This document shows positions 1 to 11,619 of a DNA stretch of 64,000 nucleotides, piece by piece. The translations under genes and the position numbers were made by a program. Source of the DNA: Anoplolepis gracilipes (lineage: Eukaryota > Arthropoda > Insecta > Hymenoptera > Formicidae); assembly GCF_047496725.1 (NCBI RefSeq), contig NC_132980.1:2959001-3023000 (forward strand). Reading direction: 5' to 3'. Below the pieces are notes generated by a model. The model was not told the DNA's origin and did not search any database. It worked only from the letters and a program-made list of their open reading frames with translations. Position 1 is the stretch's first letter; every line of letters begins with the position of its first letter.

Positions 1-509
1 GCCAATTGATTGGGCCTCCTCGACCTATCCATTTATCTGGATATTGCGCGTCTAAAATTTCCCGTACTCGACGGGAATTATGTGTGGGAGCTCCATCGTG
101 CTGAAAAATCAGCATTTGTCGCGTGCGGAGATCAACGTCTTCCAAAAGTACCGGCAGTTCATTTTCAATGAATTATGCATACGTTTGTCCGTTGATATGT
201 GGCGGAAGAAAATAATGTCCGATCTGAAAATCATCAATAGATAATAGATAAATTATGATTACGTTACGGGCGAAAAGATTTTTAATTTACAAGAATATTT
301 ACCACTCTGTTAGCGATTACTCCTGCCCATACATTTATCGCCCATCGATATTGGAAAGCGCACGGACGTATGGCGTGAGGATTCTCTTCTTGCCAAAATA
401 AAAAGTTACGAGAATTAAATACGCCATTTGGCGTAAATGTAGCCTCGTCCGTCCAAAATGTAATCGGGAAATAAATTATTTCGCCGACATTGTGCGAGAA
501 ATCTTGCAC
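1..509 (-). pseudogene. Tc1/mariner-like (DDE_3-type) transposase fragment with an intron and a stop
   Basis: Minus-strand reading gives transposase text running off the window edge. One exon (about 303-509) reads FWTDEATFTPNGVFN then ENPHAIRP and INVWAGVIANRV, containing the first catalytic Asp region. A second exon (1-223) reads IGHYFLPPHINGQTYA, a stop, FIENELPVLLEDV and FQHDGAPTH, the usual second-Asp motif. Between them is a probable 79-bp intron (224-302): donor GTAAAT after GTG, acceptor TTTTCAG before ATC, phase 0. The in-frame TAA at about 172-174 replaces what is probably CAA, so this copy is dead. The family is common in ants and other insects; exact family assignment is from memory of such proteins. 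The N-terminal DNA-binding part is not seen upstream of 509. Confidence 0.75.
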
Positions 510-661
510 ATTTTTTAAAATAATTATTGAATGTTACAGTAAATTTAATATAAAAAAAATTGAAATTAAAAAAATGAATATACCTTCACAAAAGTGGACG
601 CGTGATATTACGTCTCGCGGAAGAAGTTGTTGCACCCGTTGGTAGTGGTATGGACGCAACC

Positions 662-749
<88 letters not shown>

Positions 750-1149
750 ATCATCTTTATTAGTAATTTTACATTTATTAGTGCTCCTTTGAAAAAAATG
801 ATAAAATTATAATATAAGAACTTACGTAATATAAGCATATACATATATACAAAAATATAAGTAATAATATAAGAGTTATAAAATGTAAAATATAAGCATT
901 ATTTTGATAAAATTTATTGTACTATAACCATTTGTATTGTTAAATATACATATAATTAATTATTGTCGATAATTATACATAACAAGAGATCAACCTTATT
1001 TTTTAAAGTAAAACTATCTTGATTTCTTTTTATATAAATTTCTTCTAATATTCTACATAAAAAGTTATAAAAATATAATGGCCAAAAGTTGAATAATTTA
1101 CGAGATATTTTGTACTTTAATTTGATATAATTTAACATAATTATGAAAT
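510..1149. other. AT-rich spacer without a recognised gene
   Basis: Apart from the CT/TA microsatellite at 665-744, I see only AT-rich DNA with short spurious reading frames. It may include the 5' part of the transposon whose remains lie at 1-509. Confidence 0.5.
665..744. repeat. Compound (TC)n-(TA)n microsatellite
   Basis: About 17 TC units run directly into about 22 TA units. The SLSLSL/YIYIYI reading frame across it is an artefact. Confidence 0.95.
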
Positions 1150-1810
1150 ATAATTAACTATGAAATATCTCATAAAATATCCATTTCTACTTTTACGCTG
1201 ATTATACAAAATAATGAAAGGAATTAATTGGTGTATTAACTATGAAATATCTCATAAAATATCCATTTCTACTTTTACGCTGATTATACAAAATAATGAA
1301 AGGAATTAATTGGTGTAAAGTAAACAGTTGGTTTTAAAAAAGAAATATATACTACTCATTATAAATATCAATTGTTCATATATTTTTTAAACAACTATGT
1401 ATTTTCTTTACACCAATTCATTCCTTTCATTATTCTATGCATAAATGTATTAAAACAAGATAATCGAAAAACGGATATTTTACGATATTTCATAGTTTAT
1501 GTACAATTATAACAAACTAAGAAATAGAAAATATCTCTATAAACTATACAATTTTTAATTATTATATTGTAACTTTTTATGCAAAATATTGTGAGAAATC
1601 TATTTATGTAAAAAAAACAAGGTAGTTCCGTTTGAAAAACTAAGGTTGATCTTCATATGACCTTGATACGTACACTCAAGGTCAAATTAATTTGCCCTAT
1701 GCCGCTTTTTTCTTCCTTCGAGACAAACAACATATTTGAAAATTTTTTTCTAAAACTAACGGATTTTAAGATAGTCTAGCGGATTGATTAAATAAGCCAC
1801 CTTGTATATA
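1150..1810. repeat. Decayed palindromic element related to the one at 25557-26384
   Basis: Two direct copies of an 82-bp unit (1154-1235 and 1236-1317), each ending AATTAATTGGTGTA, are followed by the inverted counterpart around 1404-1500 (TTTACACCAATTCATTCC). The stretch 1620-1810 resembles the right part of the 25557-26384 element: CTCAAGGTCAAATTAAT, then a tail ending CACCTTGTATA. The shared text (tATCTCgTAAAATATcCATTTCT, TTGGTGTAAAG) shows a common family. The left terminus is not clear. No protein is encoded. Confidence 0.65.
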
Positions 1811-2109
1811 TATGTACATACATTACCGTTTTAACTCTTGTTATGATAATTATTGATAATAATTAATTACATAATTAACAACACATTCATTTCATAAAAC
1901 AATGTTTTACAAAAGTTGTTGTCGGTTACAAAGTGGTGTATTTAGCAGTATTAAGGTTTGATTCACATTATCAAGATCACATCTTTATTTATTTTTGAAA
2001 TAAAATTTTCTATTTTTTATCCAGATTTTGACAGTTGGTATTAAGAGCTTATCAAAATACAGTGATGTTTATTTTTGTATTTATATACAAGCATTACATG
2101 TACACATAT

Positions 2110-2248
2110 ACATCTCCGCACCCCCCTACACACGCACACACACACGTACACGACATACACACGTACACGCACTGCACGCACGCACACGCACTGCACGCAC
2201 GCACACGCACACGCATACGCATTTCACGCGCGCACATTATTATATATT

Positions 2249-2291
<43 letters not shown>
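2110..2291. repeat. Compound CA/CACG and TA microsatellite
   Basis: Imperfect CACA/CACG tract to about 2235, followed by an uninterrupted TA run at about 2254-2291. Overlapping THTHTH-type reading frames come from the repeat. Confidence 0.9.
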
Positions 2292-2293
<2 letters not shown>

Positions 2294-2810
2294 CCTGCAT
2301 AGCTTTATGTAATCATTCGTTATCTGCCGAAATCGAATTATACGTTAGTCGAAATACATGTAACTGCAACGACAGTTATATACGTAGTTTGAGTCAAACC
2401 ACTCATTAACTATACCGTTATGTTTGTTTGGTCCGTTATAACTGCCAAACCAAGCTGATACCTGCACACATTTCTTAGCAAATCTATATCACATATGAAA
2501 AACTATATTACTATTTACTTATTACATGTTACTACTATTTGTTATTTTTGTGCTAAACTTTCATTCAAAAGTAACATCGACTATTATCGCATCTAACTTT
2601 CAGCCCAAAACTGGTGTTGGTTAACATGTTGTGTAAAACATTTACAATTTAATCAGAAGATTCATCTTTATCTGATAAATGAGTGTTCAAAAATGTTGCA
2701 GATTGTGGATACCACTTCGAGAAAATTATAAAAATTCAATATTATAAAATATAAAAATTAAATAAATCACTAAATGACATAGTAGAAATATATGTGATAC
2801 ATCACATATG

Positions 2811-2885
2811 CACGCACACACACATATACACATACGCGCGCACACGACCCACGTACGCTTGCACGCCCGCGCGCGCGCGCGCGTA
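2811..2885. repeat. CA/CG-rich microsatellite
   Basis: Alternating purine-pyrimidine tract: CACACA, then CGCGCACACG, then a 16-bp CG run. Such tracts can adopt Z-DNA, but nothing here shows a function. Confidence 0.85.
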
Positions 2886-4397
2886 TATGCATAATATACA
2901 TATATACTCATTGTCAGTCAGACGCACATTACACATCTAAATATCAAAAGGTGAAAAATACTTATGTAATTAAAAAAAATAAATTTAGAATTAGAAAAAA
3001 AGAGTGTGATGTAAAATTAATTCAATACATTTTTAAAAATGTTTAAGCATTAGGAAAGAAAAATTTTATAATTTTATATATAAATGAAAAAGCTATATAT
3101 ATATTTTTCTCTGTATAATTGTCATACAAAAAAATATTGTAGTTAATTATACAAATAAATATTATATTTAAGTTTCTATGCCTTCAAAATTAAGAATTTT
3201 TTAATATATTTAAAAATCTATTTTTAGAAGAATTAATAATAATTAGGAAATCAAAATACTTTTGTAAATAGATAATTTTATAATTGGTAATGTCTGCACT
3301 TATACATATATAATTTAATATACTCACATAATTTTATAAAATGCAGCTTGACTTAAACACATTTCTCTTCAATTTAACATAATACACGAAAAAAAAATTT
3401 CAATAACAGGAAATTTTTTCTGGCGGCCATTAACTTATTTTCTGCGAGAATCAAAATCAAGTTCAGTCACTCTTAAGAATTTTGTAAGATAATGTATTCA
3501 CTGGTGAGATTAGATATGCAGGAATTTTTACCGTTCATTCACGGAGTTGTATTCACGCACCTGTAAATGAGATACAATTACAATTAACTTCGACAAAAAT
3601 CCAACTTTTTTTTCTAACCAGTCTTTCTATAATTTCGTTGCTACAAAATATAAAATAATACTGTCTAATCAATGCACACATGAAATACTCTATATTATAT
3701 GTTTAAATCGTTAGACTTTTTGTCTTTTATTGAAGACTTAAATTTAGTCTAATCTAATTCATAATTTGAGAACTTATACTTTTAAATACTTTTATTTGTT
3801 TGTATGCATTTCCATAATTTTAATGAATCTCTTTACTATTATATTTTTATTATATAATTTCTATAATATTTTTATCATTTTTTATGTAACTTAAACAATA
3901 TAATACAATTTAAATTATGAAAATGTGTTTATATAAATTTAACTATATTTTTTTATAATGACAAAAATGGATCAATGCAAGTTATTTGAATTATATGAAG
4001 TAAGTCTAAAAAAGTAAATCATAAATCTTAAATCAAAAGTCATAGATTTTACAAGAGTATTCTATATTTCGAGAAAAAATTCGAAACCTCTATAAAATTT
4101 TTGTTTTGCTTTTTTTCTGACAAAATAATTTTTTTATTTATATCATTTTTAATATAAAAAATTTCTTATTGAAATCAATTATATGAATTAAAATATCAAT
4201 AAAATCAAGATTATATTATACTAATTTAACTCTTTATAGTACTATAAATAAATTAATTTAAAATTTTTTATCTTTAATTCAAATTAAATTAAAAATTGAT
4301 TTATATCAATTTAATTGTATCACGTATAAATATGTCTAAATATTTTCGTGATTTTCGCAAAATATGCTTAAATATTTTGTATAATTCATGTATACAG

Positions 4398-5083
4398 GAT
4401 TTTTAAATTCTTTAACGAGCACGGCGAAAATTGCTGACTGTCCGGGAGTATGTGTACACGCATTGGCGACGTTAATGTGTGACGATGTCCTTGAAGACGT
4501 GCAATGTCCTACGAGCAGTATGCGATGTTGCCTACAGGATCCGATAAACAGCACAGGATCATCTTCCGAAAACATCATCGATGATGAAGGACCGATCTCG
4601 ACTGAATCTGTGACAACAATCAAAAATACTGTGATTTCTACGACACCCACGACAACTATCACAATGCTTAGCACATCGACTTCTTCCACTTCATTAGCAA
4701 CTATGCTGGTATATTCAATAGATTTTGTATTTAAAAATAAGGGTCGACATGCTGAAAATTGCTATAGAAAGTTTTTTATTGTTAAAAAATAAGATATTAT
4801 CGCTAATACTGTGAATTAATTATTTTAAAAATTATAATTATATTACATATTATAATTAATGGTAAATATGCATAAGTACTACTCCAAAGAAAACTCAAAT
4901 TTTTTTTATTGTAATCTAGTGCGAAGATAGTACGTACAAGTGTTTTTACTAAGTCTTTCTGAAGAAGTTATGACAATGGAGAATACTAAATACGATGTAT
5001 TAAATGGAAACATAAAACTACGTATACTCAGCCCTTCACCTTTGTTTACAAACATATAGTTTCATAAAACACACACACACACA

Positions 5084-5174
<91 letters not shown>

Positions 5175-8100
5175 TCGCACGCACGCACGCACGCACGCAC
5201 GCTCGCACGCACACATACACACACGGGGGGGGAGTGTAAGGGGGTTTTCGGCCCCTCTCCCGCACCCACCCCGTCCACCTCATTTCACGTAAAAAGTTGC
5301 AAACCATATAAACTTTGCTTTGTCTTGCAACGTACATGCGAAGCGAGATGGACGGGTGGGTGCAGGAGGGGGGACCGAAGGCCCTCCTTGCACCCTCCGT
5401 GTATGTGTGTATGTTATGAAACTAATGTTTTTTTTTCCATTCTATCAACTTTTTTTGAAGATCTTATGAATAATGATGAATAAATTTATTTATGTAATTT
5501 TTTCATTAAAAACTTATAAAAACATTTGCGCCTTCGTAAAAACACTTGTACGTACTATCTTCGCACTACTTTTCTTGATTACAATTAAAAAAATTTGAAT
5601 TTTCTTTGGAGTAGTACTTATGCATATTTACCTAATTAATATATTAAGATTTAATATAATATAATTATTATTTTAGTTATTAATATTATATTAATATTTA
5701 TTATTAATTTTATTTAAGAGCCTTATAAATTATTATTTTTTAATTATTTTCCTATTTTTTTACCAAATTAAAGATTTTGATACGTTTTATTATTAAGGAT
5801 ATATTTTTATTGTATTCAAAATTGTTGTCACATATATGTATTTTATATTTATACATTCTTGTTGTTTTGCAGAAGAACCATAATGAAACAAATGAAAAGT
5901 CATCCGGTAAATATTTCACTGTTCTTTAAACTGTATTTCTTTATTTTAACAAAATTGCATTTCTTCTAGTTGTATTAAGTTGTTTTAACTTGATTTCATA
6001 TAAATGTATATATATATACGTACAATATATAATTTTTCTCAAAACGTAGTATTTTTTATTATATTGTTTTGTAAAATTTTTACTTATATTGACATAAATA
6101 TTAAGTAAAAGAATGTCTTTTATTACACAAGATATATTAGCAATATATTATGAAAAAAAAGTTACACTTATACAATACTCATTCATTTCAGAGAAAACTT
6201 GTTCAGGTATTTGTATGGCCGAGAGAATCGCAGATTATTGTGATGCCGTATTGATAATAGAATCTCTCTGTAAGCCCGGTTTCAAGTGTTGCGTGTCCAG
6301 GGAAGCTTTTGGAGAGTCTCCACCGCCTGAACTTTTGGTGATCGACCGCATAAATTCTTCTCGTTATGACGAAAAAAACAATAGTGAGATTTCGTCTCCA
6401 TCGACAACAATAAAATCAAATCATATATCGTCGATTGATGTTTCTGCAACCGCCGTCGCCACAGTGATGACGACAATGACGACGACAACGATGACCAAGC
6501 AGCCATTGACGATAACGACGCAACCAACATTGCACCCATGCAAAGGAAAGTGTACGAACGCATTGTACGCACTCTTTTGCGATAACATTGATGAAGATGC
6601 AGACTGTCCTGCTGATGGATCCGTGACAGTTTGTTGCGTCAATGAATCCTCACCAGAAAAAGCAGTAATAAAATTTTATATTTAATAAATTAAATTTATT
6701 CGTTTAAATGAGCGATAAATTATTACAGATGCATTAATAACTTGCATCAACAAAAAGCAAAAAATACTATTTTCAAAAAAATTACTTTATAAAATTTATT
6801 AATTAGAACACAATAATATTAGTATAGTATAATTATTTCAAAGTTCATACCAATGTATGCTGTATGAAATGTATTATTTTATTTAGGAAACAACGACGAC
6901 GATTCGGCCGTCCACAAAGAATCCTCAACCGAAGCCATGTCCTGGCTTTTGTTTGTTGAAAATTATGATAGCTTTTTGCGAGCGGCCAAATGTCCTCATA
7001 ACTAAAACGACTTGTCAATCCGGCTTCATCTGTTGTGACAATACTAAAAGTCCACAGGTAATTCACTTTCTATCAGCAGATACTAAATCACTTGTACCAT
7101 ACGAGTGATTACACAATTTAACAAAAAATAAGAATTAAGAAATAATCACTTTCTGTAGTTTTTTCGAGGATGCTGAATTTTAATTTTTAAATTGCTTCAT
7201 TATGTTATAATTTTGAGAATAGTTAAAATTGTAAAAAAGAGTTACACATTTTAATGCATATACTTTAATGTATATACTTTGTCATATTATAACTATGTGA
7301 CGTATTAAAAAAGTTTTATTGCAATCAAAATTAAATATATTATTAGGATTTTCAATTCTTAAAAGAAATTTGTATTGTGTCGTTTATAAGTAATAAAACA
7401 TTTAGAAAACTTATAAATTAGATTATTAGATATATATTAAATAGTTGTCAATTATAATTATTGAAACATAAAAATTTTTTAAGTAGTTTTTTTTGGTAAA
7501 AACAAATCCGATATCAAAATTGAAAAGAGGAGAGTAATAAGTACGTTTCTTTGCTTTCTCATTTAAAAAAAAACAATTTCTTTATACAGGGTGTCTGGAA
7601 AATCGCCCGCAGTACTTTGAGAGTAAGAAAATGAAAAACATGAACTGAAGAATACGAAAATTAAAAACTAAAAAATTAAATTCTCGGACTATGCCTCTAC
7701 ATCTACATAGTGCATCTTGGGTTACGCCAAAAAAGTCCAAAATAAAGTTATTTATGTTACAGCATTGTGAAATAAATTATGATTACAATTATGAAAAATA
7801 AATTACGATCTTTTTAACAAAAAGTAGCTATAACTCGGAAACGACTTATTTCCGGACCTATGTTTATATAGTTTTTTTGTTTCTTTCTTGGTCTCAAATT
7901 ATCTCCCGAAGTACTGCGGGCGATTTTCCGGACACCCTGTATTACATTTTCATTAAGAATATAAAAAATAACCATTAGGTGAGAAAAAAACACGATCTAT
8001 AAAGTTAAAATTATTAGTTTAAATATATCACTATGATACCTAAGTCTCTTTCATGGTTAATAAATGAACTAATAAAATATTTTTATTTATTATACAGCTT

Positions 8101-11100
8101 TGCCATCATATTAACGTCATTTTAGACTATAATATGTATCGTCTCCAAAGTAAAAATGAATACAGCTCATAATAAAAAAATTTTTTGATTTTTCTTGATA
8201 TATAAATAGTCAACTAATAATGATTACCTATTTGTTATGAGTATTCATAACAAACTCATTATAAAGTACATTAAAATATTTTGCTTTACATTAAAATATT
8301 TTTTCGTTTTTCTTGCAACTTTAATTATAATTTTTTTTAAATTGTGAAATAATAGACTAATTTTAAATTTGGAATCATATTTAATATAAAAAACTACAAG
8401 AAGTAGGACTAAGCTAGATCTTATGTTCAAAAAAATTAGGGAATTATACAGATATAGAAAGTCACTCCTGATTTCATTCATTTTCAGATATGTTATCAAA
8501 ATTATCACTTTAAGTAATGTTGTGAAGATTTTAATTGCCGCTTATGTGTGAGGAAATCAAGTAACGTTTTATAATGCATAAGGATCGCATAGAACAAGCG
8601 TAGGCGGGAGAAGCTCCATTCTTCCCCCTGCAGAACGAAAAAGTTTTAACCTAACCCAATTTTAATTTTAATTTAAAATCAGAAAAAAGTTTGTGTTAGG
8701 TTAGTTATAGTTATGTCCCATGAAGCATTTATAATATTTTGCATATATAACAGTTATATCTTATGTAGATATTATAACTATCATATAACTATAACATGAC
8801 GTTATTTGTTACGCATATAAATGAAAAAAACAGCGAACACACATATACATTACATATAACGCTTACATTAGTTACATATATGGTGTCACAGAATTATATA
8901 ATATTCATAATATTTTTTTATTAATAACTTTTTAAGAAACAAGTTAAACGAGTTAAAAGCTTTATAATATTATTTAAAGTGATGATCTTGATAACATATC
9001 TGAAAATTGTTGAAATCGGAGATGGCTATCTATATCTTTATAATTACCAAAAATTATTCATTATTTAACTGTATTATAAGTCAGTTTATATGAATAATAT
9101 AAAAACTCTTTGTAAAATATTATATAAATAATAAAATGTTGGTTTTTTTTATTATGTAGACGCCGAAACCAAAACCAAGACCTACCTTGCGACTACCAAC
9201 GACTATATCATTACCACCGGATCCACGCTCAGAATGTCCCGGTTCCTGTATTGTATCTTATTTATCATTCACTTGCTTCAGTAAGTTGTAATCATGCAGA
9301 AAATGCGAATTTCATATTTGAAACAAAATACATCATATTTATACATATGATTGCAGGAAATGCCGAACTGACAAGTTTATTCAAATGTAAAAAACAAGGA
9401 TATCAATGTTGCGCACCGAAATCTTTGATAAGAGAATTGCATGGTGGAAATTCTACGGAACCAGTTCTGACTAATAGAAATGATACATTTCACACTACTT
9501 CTCGACCTTACACAACGTTCACTACATCGATTTGTAAGTAATTATTTCGATCTAGTTTATCATTACACTTTATAAGATTATAAAATTCTACAAATTAAAA
9601 ATCATCGAAAGAATAGATATAATTGCTTTAAATTAAAATTTACTATATATATATCATCTATGATTAAAAATTATATCATAAATTAAATTAAATTATCTGG
9701 TAAACCTGAAGAAAAGGAGTCCACCTCTTATGATTTTGACCTTGACATATGTTGTCTAGATCATGACTCTGAGTAACTTCTAAAAGGTTTTAGCCATCGT
9801 TGTTTATTAAAAAGTTATTATCAAAAGAAGTTTTTATAAATAGGATATAATTTTCTCACATCATGTATTTAATGAAAAGTACTTTTAATAAATCTATTAT
9901 TTATTATTATTATTTATTATTATTTAATGTGATACAGTGAATGCATAGACGGGGGAAAGATTCCGCCCCTCTTCCTGCACCCCTACCCCGAAAAAACTAT
10001 CCCAACCCAATCTGTGTTTGAGGCGTGAAATAGACTTTGTTTCGTGACATAAGTTAGATTGGCTTAATTTTTTTTCGGAGTAAGGATGCAAAGAGAGGGA
10101 TGAAGCCCATCCCCTGTCAACGCATTTAATGTATCACATATTAAATAAATAGATATTACATTATATTAAGAATGAGCTTTCTAAAATATATATAGTACTA
10201 AAAGTTGTATATAATTTGTAAAAATTCTTTTGTTTATAACTTTTTAATAAACAACGACTGACGGCTAAAATCTTTTAGAAGTTACTCAGGGTCATGACCT
10301 TGACAACATATGTCAAGGTCAAGGTCATAAGAGAAGGGTCCCTTTTCTTAAGGTTTACCAATTATCCTATCATAAATTAAATCTGAATATACTAAAGATA
10401 GTCAATTTTATAGATGAAACAACAACAATTACCACTACTACTAAAAGTCCAGTGTACAGTAAATATGTCTGTGGCGTGAAGGGAACCTCTCGCGGTCCGA
10501 TTCAAGCACGAAGTTCCGAGAGAGTTGGGCGTGTCGTAGGTGGTGAAGATGCGGACGCTAATGAATGGTGCTGGCAGGTCGCTTTGATAAATTCCCTCAA
10601 CCAATATTTATGCGGAGGAGCACTAATAGGAACGCAATGGGTTCTCACTGCAGCGCATTGCGTCACAAAGTGAGTAAATATATTTATCGCTCATGTAATG
10701 ATTACAATTGTTCACTCGCAAAAGATAAGTCAATTTGAAAAAAGTATCAAAAAAAGTTTATTTCTAGTATCGTCAGATCTGGCGATATGATTTATGTCAG
10801 GGTGGGCGATCACGATCTAACTCGCAAATACGGAAGTCCTGGTGCCCAAACCTTGCGCGTTGCAACAACCTATATTCATCATAACCATAACAGTCAGACG
10901 CTCGATAACGATATCGCTTTGCTAAAACTTCAAGGTCAAACAGAATTGAAGGATGGAGTTTGCTTAGTTTGTTTGCCAGCGCGAGGTGTCAGTCACACAG
11001 CTGGCCAAAGATGTACAGTTACTGGTTATGGATATATGGGAGAAGGTAAGTTGTGCATATGTAATGTATTTTTTTTTAAGAATGAATATCATGGCATTTG

Positions 11101-11619
11101 TATATATCTGTTACATAACAATATATACATTGATATTTCATAGCTGGTCCTATACCTCTTCGAGTTCGTGAAGCGGAGATACCCATTGTAAGTGATGCTG
11201 AGTGCGTAAGAAAAGTGAATGCCGTAACCGAGAAAATTTTTATTTTACCGGCTAGCAGCTTCTGCGCTGGTGGTGAGCAAGGAAATGATGCATGTCAGGT
11301 ATATATTTATTATTTTATAACTGAAAAAAGAAAATATTTGATGTGTATATGTATTGTATAATCTAATAATATAAAAAATTTGTCTTTGAAGTAAGAATTT
11401 TTACGAAAACTGTGTGTGTATGAAGAACTAATTATATTTATCAATATTTAGGGCGACGGAGGTGGTCCTTTGGTATGTCAAGATGATGGCTTCTACGAAC
11501 TTGTTGGACTAGTGTCTTGGGGATTCGGTTGCGGTCGCCAAAATGTACCAGGCGTATACGTAAAAGTCTCCTCGTATATAGGTTGGATAAATCAGATAAT
11601 ATCGGTAAATAATCTTTAG
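4398..11619 (+). CDS. mas: masquerade-like CLIP-domain serine protease homologue (10 exons; 5' end missing)
   Basis: Exons by splice phase: 4398-4708, 5873-5906, 6192-6664, 6887-7057, 9160-9280, 9357-9533, 10414-10669, 10768-11045, 11144-11298, 11452-11619 (TAG stop); about 714 residues, all phases agree. Five CLIP-like six-cysteine knots come first, starting DCPGVCVHALATLMC, TCSGICMAERIADYC, PCKGKCTNALYALFC, PCPGFCLLKIMIAFC and ECPGSCIVSYLSFTC, separated by Thr/Ser-rich linkers. The trypsin-like domain follows: RVVGGEDADANEWCWQ, LTAAHC (His57 kept), NDIALLKL (Asp102 kept) and GDGGGPLVC, where Ser195 is Gly. Five CLIPs plus Ser-to-Gly is the hallmark of Drosophila masquerade, a secreted non-catalytic homologue needed for muscle attachment and axon guidance; the role here is inferred. 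The signal-peptide exon was not found. A 34-nt microexon (5873-5906) is notable. A candidate AATAAA lies at 12100. Confidence 0.92.
4861..5632. mobile_element. Palindromic MITE, GGTAA ends, 8-bp target duplication (masquerade intron 1)
   Basis: Left end GGTAAATATGCATAAGTACT is inverted at the right end (AGTACTTATGCATATTTACC). The inverted match continues for about 90 bp through the AGTGCGAAGATAGTACGTAC segment. It is flanked on both sides by TAATTAAT, an 8-bp direct repeat (low complexity, but exact). Inside are a CACG microsatellite and a second, inner inverted repeat of G/C-rich text (CCCGCACCCACCCCGTCCA against TGGACGGGTGGGTGCAGGA). No transposase. Ends and duplication length match the elements at 8439, 9699, 27630 and 33807. 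Confidence 0.8.
5069..5224. repeat. (CA)n-(CACG)n microsatellite
   Basis: Short CA run followed by about 30 CACG units with two CTCG interruptions, ending in CA. Sits inside the palindromic element; the CVRACVRA reading frames are artefacts. Confidence 0.95.
7587..7939. mobile_element. TA-flanked palindromic MITE, CAGGGTGTC ends (masquerade intron 4)
   Basis: CAGGGTGTCTGGAAAATCGC at the left is mirrored at the right by GCGATTTTCCGGACACCCTG, with GCAGTACTT further inside also mirrored. Each end is flanked by TA, as expected for a Tc1/mariner-type target. About 353 bp, no coding capacity. Other CAGGGTGTC elements in this window: 17017, 25557, 47022, 48008 and 56794. Confidence 0.85.
8439..9048. 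mobile_element. Palindromic MITE, GGTAA-type ends, 8-bp target duplication (masquerade intron 4)
   Basis: Left end GGGAATTATACAGATATAG pairs with right end CTATATCTTTATAATTACC. The inner segment CAGATATGTTATCAA is likewise inverted near 8487 and 8990. Exact 8-bp direct repeats AAAAATTA flank it. The interior has a G/C-rich block (GGCGGGAGAAGCTCC, TTCCCCCTGCAG) resembling the interiors of the 4861 and 9699 elements, and a small inner inverted repeat around AACCTAACC. No protein. Confidence 0.78.
9699..10359. mobile_element. Palindromic MITE, GGTAAACCT ends, 8-bp target duplication (masquerade intron 6)
   Basis: Ends GGTAAACCTGAAGAAAAGG and CCTTTTCTTAAGGTTTACC are inverted over about 100 bp, including CTTGACATATGTTGTC. 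Flanks are AATTATCT and AATTATCC, a near-exact 8-bp duplication. A second inverted repeat lies inside (ATGTGATACAGTGAATGCAT at about 9926 against ATGCATTtAATGTATCACAT-type text near 10125) with C-rich text CCGCCCCTCTTCCTGCACCC. No protein is encoded. Confidence 0.8.

Larger units (their letters stand above)
1811..4397. other. AT-rich intergenic or intronic DNA; no gene recognised
   Basis: This stretch lies upstream of the first masquerade exon found and could hold its 5' intron, but I could not identify a signal-peptide exon in it. Two microsatellite tracts (about 2110-2291 and 2811-2885) are listed separately. The remainder is poly-A/T rich with stops in all frames. Confidence 0.5.

Noticed and set aside
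1154..1317. Link between this 82-bp duplication and the 82-bp minisatellite at 42171
   Set aside because: Same period but unrelated sequence; coincidence.
5036..5337. Val-Arg-Ala-Cys repeat proteins on the minus strand
   Set aside because: Artefact of the CACG microsatellite within a palindromic element.
10452..11619. Active trypsin-like protease
   Set aside because: The nucleophile Ser is Gly (GDGGGPL), so this is a protease homologue.
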